Shown: in pieces, positions 54,301-61,089 of the stretch
Numbering within the stretch: position 1 is the stretch's first letter
Layout: each line of letters begins with the position of its first letter
Source: JAHBXL01 sp964409775
GTDB taxonomy: Bacteria; Planctomycetota; Phycisphaerae; Phycisphaerales; UBA1924
Reading direction: 5' to 3'
NCBI GenBank assembly: GCA_964409775.1
Contig: CAYPEI010000005.1
Span: forward strand, 1-64,000
DNA: 64,000 bases
Position numbers and translations under genes: made by a program
Notes under the pieces: model-generated
The model's database searches: none
Told to the model about the DNA's origin: nothing
Seen by the model: the letters and a program-made list of their open reading frames with translations, nothing else

Positions 54301-54438
54301 CGACGCTGGCTCGTTCTGGACCAGGTTGGCCTTCATCGGGAAGGCGGTCTTGGGGAGATTGACGGGGTATCTCGACTTGCCGCCCTCGGGCTTGGCCTGC
54401 TTGTCCGGGGCGGTCTGGGGATGCGACTCGGTGCTCAT
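51376..54438 (-). CDS. ileS: Isoleucyl-tRNA synthetase
   Basis: 1,020 residues from MSTESHPQTA. Class I signatures: PPYANGNIHMGHL (HIGH motif, residues 87-90) and GKKMSKSLGND (KMSKS, about residue 705). The editing (CP1) domain has FMIWTTTPWTLPANVGVAV. The IleS-specific CHGLPIEHKV is near the start, and WDCHGLP and DWCISRQRAWGLPIP are present. An acidic insertion (SGDEGETDDEEDWG, around residue 310) interrupts the start of the editing domain. The C-terminal Zn-finger typical of E. coli-type IleS is not seen. It charges tRNA-Ile and edits Val-tRNA-Ile. A longer start at 54546 is rejected for Pro/Arg-rich text. Confidence 0.96.
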   Translation of the reverse strand: MSTESHPQTAPDKQAKPEGGKSRYPVNLPKTAFPMKANLVQNEPASLKRWSGMAAGKGLFAAVEAARASAETFLFHDGPPYANGNIHMGHLMNKCLKDFVVRSKTMAGKRCPFVPGWDCHGLPIEHKVMTELVEAKKWDKIAALPEGERKMIVRRECRKYAEKFVKLQGEQMQRLLTMGDYAHPYLTMDPAYEGAVLEVLADLVEQDLLYRALKPVHWSIANETALAEAELEYEDREDLSVYVDFEAADADAVYDAFGLPKQTDPAAEQSGDEGETDDEEDWGPRPTQRPSFMIWTTTPWTLPANVGVAVNPKHEYALVRVDGNVTIMAAALVEKVTAAAKAEEVAVLATTTGARLLGLRYRHPFVANPPACGLGRVCDAAKLWSVVAADYVTLEDGTGIVHTAPGHGAEDYATGLREHLPIYCPVQGDGTYDQTAPDWLRGVSVWDANRKVTEWLRDSGHLFYDHTFTHSYPHDWRSKTPTIFRCTEQWFVAVDGRHEGSAALKAKGEGRNLRTMAMNAVDPSNPAAVKFVPEWGRNRMRGMLESRPDWCISRQRAWGLPIPAFMTPEGAAVMTPASVRAVAKVVREKGSDAWFTLSPEQLLEHYDETSDTSLPKSVAPALAHSARASLKKGGDILDVWFESGTSWNAVLRERKLGFPADLYLEGSDQHRGWFQSSLLPALGATGRPPFKTLLTHGFMVDKHGKKMSKSLGNDIKVEDLLKDHGADVCRWWVASLAYENDVKVDMEFFALAGESYRKVRNTLRFMLSNLDDFPADAGFEASAFEPASLDAWVLGEFDRLLATVRRAYDEYDYRTVHSALYDFCSQTLSATYLAAVKDRLYCDKADSPRRRRTQAALRRMTDGLCRLLAPLLPHTADESWRALHKAGPQDDRCVHTQAFLPPTDVHAAPSWQKAMTLLAAAGKALEDAKAAMGIQNPLDAGVHLPNPDGVLSGLDPVDLADLLGVSKVWIDAGATGPRAEDLRARGWEACDRSWKRDGTVKQRSDGGKLSDRDAAALGLA

Positions 54439-54742
54439 GGGAATCTGTCCTCGCGGCGGGCGCTCGCCTGCTGCGGCGCGGCCGGGTGGAAGGGCGAAGG
54501 GACGGGGATGGTACGGTCTCGCGGCCCGCGGAACGCGCGTGCCCAACGCCCCGGCCGATGGCCCGGCGGCAACTTGTCGGTGGTGGGATGGACCAGTCGA
54601 CCGCGCGCCAAGCCTCAGCGGGGCCTGGTAATTCGAATCGTCTGCATGACGGGTGCGCGGTTCATGGAAGTGCTCAAGGGTACATCGGCAACAGCCCGCG
54701 TCAAGGTGAGGGCACGCTCACGAAAGCGGGGAGCGGAGGTGC
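54439..54742. other. Gap between ileS and the unknown gene
   Basis: 304 bases with no convincing gene, structured RNA or terminator. Being directly upstream of ileS on the minus strand it should hold its promoter. I looked for a T-box leader (Ile specifier stem, TGGNACC-like T-box) and did not see one. Confidence 0.35.
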
Positions 54743-55342
54743 TCAGGCGTGCTCGAAGATGGTCTGGGTCCGGATGACCAGGCCCGACGCGGCCAGCAGG
54801 TGGTACGACTGGGCGTGGACTTCCTTGGTAAGCCGCTGAACATCCAGCATCGACAGGTTGCGCCCGCCCTGCGTCGCATGGCCATTGGACCGGGCGTGGC
54901 CGTTCAGGCCGTTCGGGCTCGCGCCCGCATCCGTCCAGGCATGGATCAGGGCCCCGGTCTCCTGCGCAAACTGGGTCATCTCGTCGTAGGTGGCCTGGTA
55001 GAGGTTGTCGGAGAGTTGCTCGGTCTGGACGGAGGTGAGGTAGCGGACTCTCTCGGTCTCGAACGAGTGCTCGAACTCGTGCTCGCCGGCACACACAAAA
55101 CCAGTCACAGCCCCGTCCACGGGGAGGGCCCCCTCCTGGTCCGTGAGCAGTTCGCACGCGCACAGTTTGGAGTGCTGAAAGCGGAGCAGGTGCGCGCCGG
55201 GCATCACCCACGCCTCGATCTCGTAGGCCCCGTGCACGAGTTGGCGGCGGCCCTTCAGCGGGAACAACTCGGGGTGCAACGCCTTGCGGTAGAGGTAGAT
55301 CTGGTAAGTTTGGATGCCATTCGGTTTCGTCGGAAGGTTCAT
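54743..55342 (-). CDS. Hypothetical protein, conserved-looking
   Basis: 199 residues with no family that I can name. ATG at 55342 follows GGAAGGTT-like text. There is no signal peptide or membrane helix. Features: QIYLYRKALHPELFPLKGRR near the N-terminus, EIEAWVMPGAHLLRFQHSKLCACEL in the middle, an EHEFEHSFETERVRYL segment, and a low-complexity NGLNGHARSNGHATQGG stretch before a last helix. The balanced composition and beta/helix alternation fit a folded cytoplasmic protein. It is transcribed toward ileS from a shared spacer with the divergent HEAT-repeat gene. Confidence 0.72.
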   Translation of the reverse strand: MNLPTKPNGIQTYQIYLYRKALHPELFPLKGRRQLVHGAYEIEAWVMPGAHLLRFQHSKLCACELLTDQEGALPVDGAVTGFVCAGEHEFEHSFETERVRYLTSVQTEQLSDNLYQATYDEMTQFAQETGALIHAWTDAGASPNGLNGHARSNGHATQGGRNLSMLDVQRLTKEVHAQSYHLLAASGLVIRTQTIFEHA

Positions 55343-55627
55343 TCGTGGATTCCCAGCGCCTTCACCGATGCAAACCCTGCGGGTGCTTGTGCCTTGAGGA
55401 TTTCGAGCGAAATGGTGGTCTCGATCGAGTTTTCACGCCGACGGTGCGGCGATTGAGGTCATTGTTTCAAGAAAGTTCCCGGACCGCAAGAGCAATTTTC
55501 GAACAAGAGTATACCAGCAATGCCGCCGTCGAGAAAAGTATCCACAACAGGTAGGGGTCTACCAACCGCCAAGCCGTCAACGGCTGCACCCCCAGCAACG
55601 GCATCCCCTGTTAATCTGGTGAAGCGT
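55343..55627. other. Divergent promoter region
   Basis: 285 bases between the unknown gene (minus) and the HEAT-repeat gene (plus). It is clearly more AT-rich than the flanks (55440-55560). A weak plus-strand -10-like TATACC at about 55509-55514 is the best candidate but has no good -35 partner. No gene is seen here. Confidence 0.35.
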
Positions 55628-57118
55628 ATGACCCAATTGTGGCTTGGGCACGCGGCGGGACTTTCCCTCCGCCTCCGTAAGAATCGGCGCAATTTGGCTG
55701 CCATCAGTTCCCAAACGCTTGCTAACACTGATCTTACAGATGTCTCGGCGGCAGTCATCGCTGAACTTTCGAGCAAAGACCCGGCGGCGGTGGCCCAGGC
55801 GGAGCAGGCCCTCAGGGTTCTCTTCTCGCACGGTGGTGGACAGGCCAGCGCAGCGCTCGTCCTGGCGGAGGCTGTTGATCGCTACGCCGAGCACCGCCGA
55901 ACACTTGTCGCGGAGTTCCTGGTTCGGTATCGCGCCAACATCGCGTGGCACTCAAATTCCTCTGCACCGATTCGCCGGATCGTGTGCGATCAGGAGCATC
56001 CGATTCACTTGGTGGTGCGCGGGCTGATTCGCCGCGGATCACTCGGCGAGGAGCCCCAACTCCTGTGGAGAGTCATGGCGGTTCCGGCATGGGCCGCCGC
56101 GTGCAGAGAGCGCCTGCGCGGACGGCTGACGCGTGCTGAGCAAGAGGCGCTTTCCGCGGCATCGCATCTCGCGCTGAGTCCTTTGCGGGACAAGACCGCG
56201 GTGAGCGAGTCTCCGGCACATGCGGCGGCAGCGGAGAGCGACGGCGTCGCTCGACTGCTGCGGACGGCCAGAGAAGGGTCCGACGGTGTCGCGGTCGCGG
56301 CCACTCGTGCCCTTGCGTTGATGCGGTTGGCGAAATCGCCGGAGCGGTGCGGGCGTGAAGAGGCGCTGAGATCGATCGCGCAGACAGCCGGGAGCGCATC
56401 GTTCGTGGCACAACTCGCGATCGAGTATGATCAGGAAGCAGCGGCACGTCGAACCGCACGACTGGCACGCGACGAGTTCGCAGAGAGCCTGCGGGTTTCC
56501 CTCGGTGCAGGGGTGCAGGCCCAGGCCCTCGCGGCGATCGCGGCGGCGCGATGTGCCGGTGCGGTCGACGAAGTCTTGAACCACCTGGAAGTCATCGCTC
56601 GGGAAGGTGCCCCACGCCAGGCCGCCGCGGCGTGCGGTGCACTCGGCGAATCCCGCCAGGAGCGTTCGATCGTGACGCTGGCGCATGCGATTCAGCGAGC
56701 AGATGCCCGCGTGGCGGCGAATGCCACGGAGTCGCTCGCTCGCGTGGCCGTGCGGCTCGGCTGCTTCAGTGGGGTTCGGGAACAACTGCTCGGTCTCACC
56801 GGCGACGACCGGCATCGCGTCCGCGCTGCGGCTGTGCGGGCACTGGCGAGGGTCGGCGATCCGGCGGCCGATTCGGTGATCCACGCCATGCTCCATGACC
56901 ACCGCGCAGCCCACCGTCTCGCGGGCCTCTGGGTCGTCGAGCGACTCGCCCGCGGCAGCATCTACCGCTTTCCGAATCGGGTCGCCGATCTCGTGACCCG
57001 GTTGGCGAGGGAAGACCGATTCCAGGCGGTGCGGCGAATGGCGGAACGGTGCCGCCGGCTGGCTCGGGCGGAGGGAAGTGAGATCGAGCCGGCGACCCCT
57101 TTGGTAAAGTTCTCGTAA
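55628..57118 (+). CDS. HEAT-repeat (helical solenoid) protein
   Basis: 496 residues using ATG 55628, preceded by GGTGAAG; ATG 55520 would add 36 Pro/Ser/Thr-rich residues. The whole protein is Ala/Leu/Arg-rich helices in the rhythm of HEAT/PBS-lyase repeats. Examples are DPAAVAQAEQALRVLFSHGG, GAPRQAAAACGALGESRQER, DARVAANATESLARVAVRLG and HRVRAAAVRALARVGDPAAD. There is no signal peptide or enzyme motif, so it is probably a cytoplasmic binding scaffold. A STAS-domain gene follows 78 bases downstream on the same strand, which could link it to a partner-switching regulator. Confidence 0.8.
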   Translation: MTQLWLGHAAGLSLRLRKNRRNLAAISSQTLANTDLTDVSAAVIAELSSKDPAAVAQAEQALRVLFSHGGGQASAALVLAEAVDRYAEHRRTLVAEFLVRYRANIAWHSNSSAPIRRIVCDQEHPIHLVVRGLIRRGSLGEEPQLLWRVMAVPAWAAACRERLRGRLTRAEQEALSAASHLALSPLRDKTAVSESPAHAAAAESDGVARLLRTAREGSDGVAVAATRALALMRLAKSPERCGREEALRSIAQTAGSASFVAQLAIEYDQEAAARRTARLARDEFAESLRVSLGAGVQAQALAAIAAARCAGAVDEVLNHLEVIAREGAPRQAAAACGALGESRQERSIVTLAHAIQRADARVAANATESLARVAVRLGCFSGVREQLLGLTGDDRHRVRAAAVRALARVGDPAADSVIHAMLHDHRAAHRLAGLWVVERLARGSIYRFPNRVADLVTRLAREDRFQAVRRMAERCRRLARAEGSEIEPATPLVKFS

Positions 57119-57196
57119 AGGGCGCTCGTGCAGGCGCCCCGCAAGCGGCCGGATGGGGACCATTGTGCAGGTTCGACCTCATCCGAAAGCCTGTTC

Positions 57197-57559
57197 ATGC
57201 TCGAAGTTCATGCGACGCCGTATCCCGCGGAGGATTGCCTTGTGGTGACGTTGCGAGGCGATGCCTCGCTTCACGAGGTCGATCGACTCCAACTCGCGCT
57301 GCAGAAGGCGGGATCGTCGCATCCGCGTCGGGCGATCATCGATGTCGCGGCGGTCACGTTCATGGCCAGCCTGGCGATTGGCACGCTGGTTCAGTTTGCC
57401 AGCGGCGTCAAAGCCCGGCAGGGGCGTGTCGCGTTGGCGGGTGCCGCAGGCCCGCTGCTTGACGCGATCAAGCGGTCGCGTCTGGACACGCTGTTCGTGA
57501 TGTGCGAAAGCGTGCCGCAGGCGAGAGACGAGATGCTGAAGGCCGTGCCGGCTTTGTGA
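57197..57559 (+). CDS. STAS-domain (anti-anti-sigma factor-like) protein
   Basis: 120 residues from ATG 57197; a longer start at 57128 lacks coding character. The STAS fold starts with CLVVTLRGDASLHEVDRLQ and AIIDVAAVTFMASLAIGTLV. Ser58 lies where anti-anti-sigma factors are phosphorylated by their kinase. The rest (VALAGAAGPLLDAIKRSRLDTLF) is regular. It likely binds a HPK/RsbW-type kinase or other STAS partner. No RsbW-like kinase or sigma factor gene is adjacent. It follows the HEAT-repeat gene. Confidence 0.85.
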   Translation: MLEVHATPYPAEDCLVVTLRGDASLHEVDRLQLALQKAGSSHPRRAIIDVAAVTFMASLAIGTLVQFASGVKARQGRVALAGAAGPLLDAIKRSRLDTLFVMCESVPQARDEMLKAVPAL

Positions 57560-57654
57560 GCGCGGGAGTCGGTTTGGGCGGCTCCGGTCGCGTCGTCACG
57601 ACCGCTGCGCACGGTGGCCGGTCCGCTCCGGTGCGACGGAACATCTCCCATCGA

Positions 57655-58695
57655 TCAGGCGGTCACGGCGGCGACGCCGCAGAGTTTGTACAGCAGCCTG
57701 GCGCCGACGTTTGCGTCCCACTCCGGCTCACGCGGGTTCGGCCCCGGGCATACCTCGTTGAGATCGAAACCCACGACGGTGCGGCCCGATCGGGCGAGCA
57801 GTTCCAGCAGGACGCACGCGCGATTGAACGACAGCCCGCCGGGCACCGGCGTGCCGGTGTGCGGGCAGAGGGCGGGGTCGAGCCCGTCGATATCGAAACT
57901 GATCCAGACGTGCGAGGGCAGCGGCTTGATCGCCTCGCGACACAGGGACTCGAACCTGGCGCCCTGATCGATTTTGCGTGCCCAGTCGAAATCAAAGTGC
58001 GTGCGGATTCGGCCCTTTGACGCCCGCATCGCGTCGCGCTCGCCGCGGCCGTAGTCGCGGATGCCCACCTGGACCAGCCGCGAAACGCCCGGGAGGAGCC
58101 ACATCACGTTGTGCATGATGGAAGCGTGAGACCAGGCAAAGCCCTCGAACGCCTCGCGCAGGTCCATGTGGGCATCGATCTGCAGGATTCCCAGGCCGCG
58201 GTTGTTCCGGATTCCGGCGACATGATCCGCCGCGGCCCAGATCGCGCCGAAGGGCGTGGAGTGATCGCCGCCGATGAGGCCCGGGATGCGGCGTTCATCG
58301 AGCGCGGCGGCGGCGCGGTCATAGGTATGCTCGACGACCGCGAAACATGCGTCGTTGACCGCCCGGATCGACTTGGCGTCCCGAGCGCCGGCTCCGCCGC
58401 GGGCGATGATGGGGACCGCGAGTTTTCGCGCCCGGCGCGAGAGCGCAGCAATGCTCGCGGGGATGGGCTCCATGAAGATCCCATGCTCGAAGGTCTTGCC
58501 GAACTGATGGTCGAGCAGGTCGACCTGCGCAGATGCGTCGAATATGGCCCGCGGCCCGGCGGATGTGCCGCCGCCGTAGGAGGTGGTCGCGTCGAACGGG
58601 ACCGGGATCAGGACGATCTTCGCGTCCGCTCGCTTGAACGGGAGGCCGAAGATACCAGTGCCGGGTTGCGCTGCTGCGTCGGGGTCAAATGACAT
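57655..58695 (-). CDS. Agmatinase/arginase-family ureohydrolase
   Basis: 346 residues. The dinuclear Mn site motifs are present: GLIGGDHSTPFG, LQIDAHMDLREAF and WISFDIDGLDPALCP (about residue 245). The start GIFGLPFKRADAKIVLIPVPFDATTSYGGGT is typical, as is GTPVPGGLSFNRACVLLELLA. The first 20 residues are variable. It hydrolyses a guanidino compound to urea; agmatine is the commonest substrate but formimidoylglutamate or another is possible. It is encoded 33 bases downstream of the TIM-barrel gene on the same strand. Confidence 0.92.
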   Translation of the reverse strand: MSFDPDAAAQPGTGIFGLPFKRADAKIVLIPVPFDATTSYGGGTSAGPRAIFDASAQVDLLDHQFGKTFEHGIFMEPIPASIAALSRRARKLAVPIIARGGAGARDAKSIRAVNDACFAVVEHTYDRAAAALDERRIPGLIGGDHSTPFGAIWAAADHVAGIRNNRGLGILQIDAHMDLREAFEGFAWSHASIMHNVMWLLPGVSRLVQVGIRDYGRGERDAMRASKGRIRTHFDFDWARKIDQGARFESLCREAIKPLPSHVWISFDIDGLDPALCPHTGTPVPGGLSFNRACVLLELLARSGRTVVGFDLNEVCPGPNPREPEWDANVGARLLYKLCGVAAVTA

Positions 58696-58728
58696 GGGGC
58701 GGAGTGTATCGGGCTCGCAACGTGCCGG

Positions 58729-59601
58729 TCAGTGCGAGGCGTGGGCCGCCGGGCGAGCGCTGACCGATCCCGCATCCGCGAATGCCCAGCCCACCAGCGT
58801 CGACGCGACATTGGCGAGCGCTTCTGTTGCGGGCGCGAGTGTCGGAATCCACGCGCGGTCCCACTCATACACGAGCGGACCGCTGAAGCCGCTGCGCGAC
58901 AGTGCGCTCACGAACTCGCGGCAGGGCGTGGCGCCCTTCCCGAGCGGGACCGGGCTCCCGTCCGCCAGATCCTTCAGTCGCGCGAGCCAGAGCAGAGAAC
59001 CCAGCGCGGCGACCGCGCCCGACGGCTCGTCGCCCGCCGCGACACCCGTGGCGAGGGAGTAGGAAGCGCCGAGCAGAGGGTGCCCGACCTTCTCGATCAG
59101 GTCGCGAAGTTGTACGGCGGTCTCGAACGAACCGCCGTTCTCGAGGACAATCCGGGTACCGGTCTTGTCGGCATGATCGCACACCTTGCCCAGACGCTCG
59201 GCGATTCGTGCGGTGGCCGCCTTGGGCTGCTCGCGCGGCGCGATCTCGAATCCGAACACCCGGACGTAGGGGCACTCCAGCCGCACCGCAAGATCGATCG
59301 CCGACTTGGCCTCGCGGACGCTCCGCTCGGTGTCGGAAAACACGTGCCCGAGCACGGGCGGGAAGATGGTCGCGTCGAATCGACTCGACGTGGCGAGCGA
59401 GAGAATCTCGATTCCGCGCGTGCGGAAGAGGTCTCGCGTCTTGTCCTCGCTGCTCAGGGCGGGGTCGTTGGCGAATCGGCGTGAATCGGTGCCGAATGTC
59501 CGGAGTTCGACGGCCTCGAAGCCGAAACGCTCGGCCAGTTCCGCGACCTCGCGAAGTGAGGCTTCGGGGCAGGCGACGGTGCTGAGTGTGGGCTTGAGCA
59601 T
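58729..59601 (-). CDS. Xylose isomerase-like TIM-barrel protein (sugar phosphate isomerase/epimerase family)
   Basis: 290 residues from ATG 59601. The AP_endonuc_2/IolE-type barrel is recognised by LREVAELAERFGFEAVELRTFG, ILSLATSSRFDATIFPP, LECPYVRVFGFEIAPRE, TRIVLENGGSF and FSGPLVYEWDRAWIPTL. Metal-binding Glu/His positions are partly conserved (E in LENGG, E in YEWDR). The substrate is unknown. It lies 33 bases upstream of the agmatinase-family gene and may be co-transcribed with it. Confidence 0.87.
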   Translation of the reverse strand: MLKPTLSTVACPEASLREVAELAERFGFEAVELRTFGTDSRRFANDPALSSEDKTRDLFRTRGIEILSLATSSRFDATIFPPVLGHVFSDTERSVREAKSAIDLAVRLECPYVRVFGFEIAPREQPKAATARIAERLGKVCDHADKTGTRIVLENGGSFETAVQLRDLIEKVGHPLLGASYSLATGVAAGDEPSGAVAALGSLLWLARLKDLADGSPVPLGKGATPCREFVSALSRSGFSGPLVYEWDRAWIPTLAPATEALANVASTLVGWAFADAGSVSARPAAHASH

Positions 59602-59842
59602 GGGGGGGTCGGAGATTCGGAGTGCCGGGCGACGCCGGGGTCTTCGGCGGAGCGAATAAGGATGTGGCGATGGTAAGGCAAGCGCGGGGTGCACTCAACT
59701 TCCCTCGTCTGCACCATCGGGACAGCACACCGCAGAGCCTCGTCCACCCCGCACAGCCCGCACAGACCCGCCAGACGCACTGGCGGGAGGGACCGCCCGT
59801 GGTCAGATCCCGGCGGGCGAGGGACGCCAAACGCACACTTGG
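59602..59842. other. Divergent spacer with an 8-bp hairpin
   Basis: 241 bases between two divergent genes. A perfect inverted repeat with 8-bp arms (59767-59774 and 59780-59787) and a 5-base loop is flanked by a short direct repeat CCCGCACAG. There is no T-run, so it is not a terminator; it may be an operator or RNA structure. No gene is seen. Confidence 0.35.
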
Positions 59843-60127
59843 ATGTACGGGGCATGCGGATCGCTGATCGTGACGCGGACCTCAGCAACTCGACGTGCAC
59901 TGGCCCGGACGGCCGTCGTGGGGATGATGCTCACCGGGGCCTGCTCCGCGGGCGGGCGCAACGCATTCGACGTGTCGGCCGGCGCGGCCGCGCCGGTCGC
60001 GGGAAACTCTGCGGTGAGCATCTCAGCGCCCGCAGATGCGTTCGAAGCGATCGCGTCGCGATCCATCCCTATCCCGCTGCGGGATCAATCGAAAGTGGCG
60101 GCGAACGCGACACGGCGTCAGGACTGA
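59843..60127 (+). CDS. Putative small lipoprotein
   Basis: 94 residues. RTAVVGMMLTGAC resembles a lipoprotein signal with the Cys at about residue 34 (lipobox LTGAC), after a long n-region; a GTG at 59870 would give a shorter signal. The mature part is Ala/Ser-rich (SAGGRNAFDVSAG...), with no recognised family. Third codon positions are strongly GC-rich in this frame. Its last codons overlap the end of the convergent histidine-kinase gene by 10 bases. A frame on the opposite strand is less plausible. Confidence 0.5.
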   Translation: MYGACGSLIVTRTSATRRALARTAVVGMMLTGACSAGGRNAFDVSAGAAAPVAGNSAVSISAPADAFEAIASRSIPIPLRDQSKVAANATRRQD

Positions 60128-60999
60128 CCGACAGCCGGCGGGCCCGCCACGGGCAGGATCACGCAGAAGTCCGAGCCCTTTCCCGGCTCCGACCAGACCT
60201 CGATCCGGCCGCCGTGCGCCTCGATGAGACGCCTGGCCGTCGGCAACCCGAGGCCCGACCCGCCCGCCCGGGTCGTGAAGTAGGGCGTGAACATTCTCTG
60301 CAGTGTTTCGGGCGGGATGCCGGGCCCGGTGTCGATCACATGCACGTGGACGGTCGACTGGCCATCGGGCTCTCGGTGTGATTCGGTGCGAAGAATGAGT
60401 TCGCGCGGGTGCGAGCCGGCCGCCGCGCCCTTGCCCGATGCGGCCATCGCCTGGGTAGCGTTCAGCATCAGGTTCAGCAGAGCCTGCTTGACGAGTTTGG
60501 CGTCGATGTTGGCGATGGCTCTGGCCGAACCGTTGTCGGTTCCAGTGTCCGTGCGCAGTCGCACGCCGTGACGCTCGGCCTCGGGCATGAAAAAGTCACC
60601 GAGTTCCGAGACCGTCGCGGCGAGGTCGGTGGGACGCAGGTCCAGCCGGACCTGCCCGGCGTACTGAAGGAAGTCCTGGAGGATCCCTGCGAGGCGATCG
60701 GTCTCCCGCCTGAGGGAACTGATCCGGTTGACCAGCGGCAGCCGGTCGGACTCGTCGATGGGCAGGTCCTGGATGCCTTCGAGCAGCAACTGGGCGTTGA
60801 GGCCGACGGTCGAGAGGGGGTTCTTGATTTCGTGGGCGAGCCCGCTGGTCATCGCCCCGATCTCGGCCATGTGCTCGGCCGCGCGGGCGCGTCGCTCGGC
60901 TGCGCGGGCGCGCTGTGCGTGTCTCTGGAGCAGGAACCAGACCGCCCCCGATGCGATTAGGACGCCGATGCCGAACCCGATGAGCACGCCTTGCAGCAA
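60118..60999 (-). CDS. Membrane sensor histidine kinase (NtrB-like)
   Basis: 293 residues with the TTG at 60999, which follows AGGA by 6 bases. ATG at 61083 would put the start 6 bases from the divergent start at 61090 and adds a polar stretch. A single N-terminal helix (LQGVLIGFGIGVLIASGAVWFLL) anchors it, followed by a charged coiled-coil and the HisKA domain with H56 in GLAHEIKNPLSTVGL. The ATPase boxes are NLMLNATQAMAAS, IDTGPGIPPETLQRMF, TPYFTTRAGGSGLGLPTA and RIEVWSEPGKGSDFCVIL. There is almost no periplasmic domain. No response regulator is adjacent. Confidence 0.9.
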   Translation of the reverse strand: MLQGVLIGFGIGVLIASGAVWFLLQRHAQRARAAERRARAAEHMAEIGAMTSGLAHEIKNPLSTVGLNAQLLLEGIQDLPIDESDRLPLVNRISSLRRETDRLAGILQDFLQYAGQVRLDLRPTDLAATVSELGDFFMPEAERHGVRLRTDTGTDNGSARAIANIDAKLVKQALLNLMLNATQAMAASGKGAAAGSHPRELILRTESHREPDGQSTVHVHVIDTGPGIPPETLQRMFTPYFTTRAGGSGLGLPTARRLIEAHGGRIEVWSEPGKGSDFCVILPVAGPPAVGQS

Positions 61000-61089
61000 G
61001 GTGGGTCCTGTCGTTGAATCGCCTTCGCAGCGAGTCTGAATCCGGCGGGATGGTCGGCCCGACGAGTCCAGATACCGTACCATCCGGGC

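Noticed and set aside
54439..54742. Possible T-box leader before ileS
   Set aside because: No specifier-stem or T-box-like motif is visible in this GC-rich stretch.
55535..55550. GTATCCACA resembling a DnaA box
   Set aside because: A single imperfect match without a cluster, dnaA or origin genes.
59803..60066. Minus-strand frame opposite the small lipoprotein
   Set aside because: It lacks the lipobox, has poorer third-position composition, and spans the divergent spacer hairpin.
61000..61083. Longer histidine-kinase start at 61083
   Set aside because: It would leave only 6 bases to the divergent start at 61090 and adds polar sequence before the anchor helix; the TTG at 60999 has a spaced AGGA. 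Kept only as an alternative.
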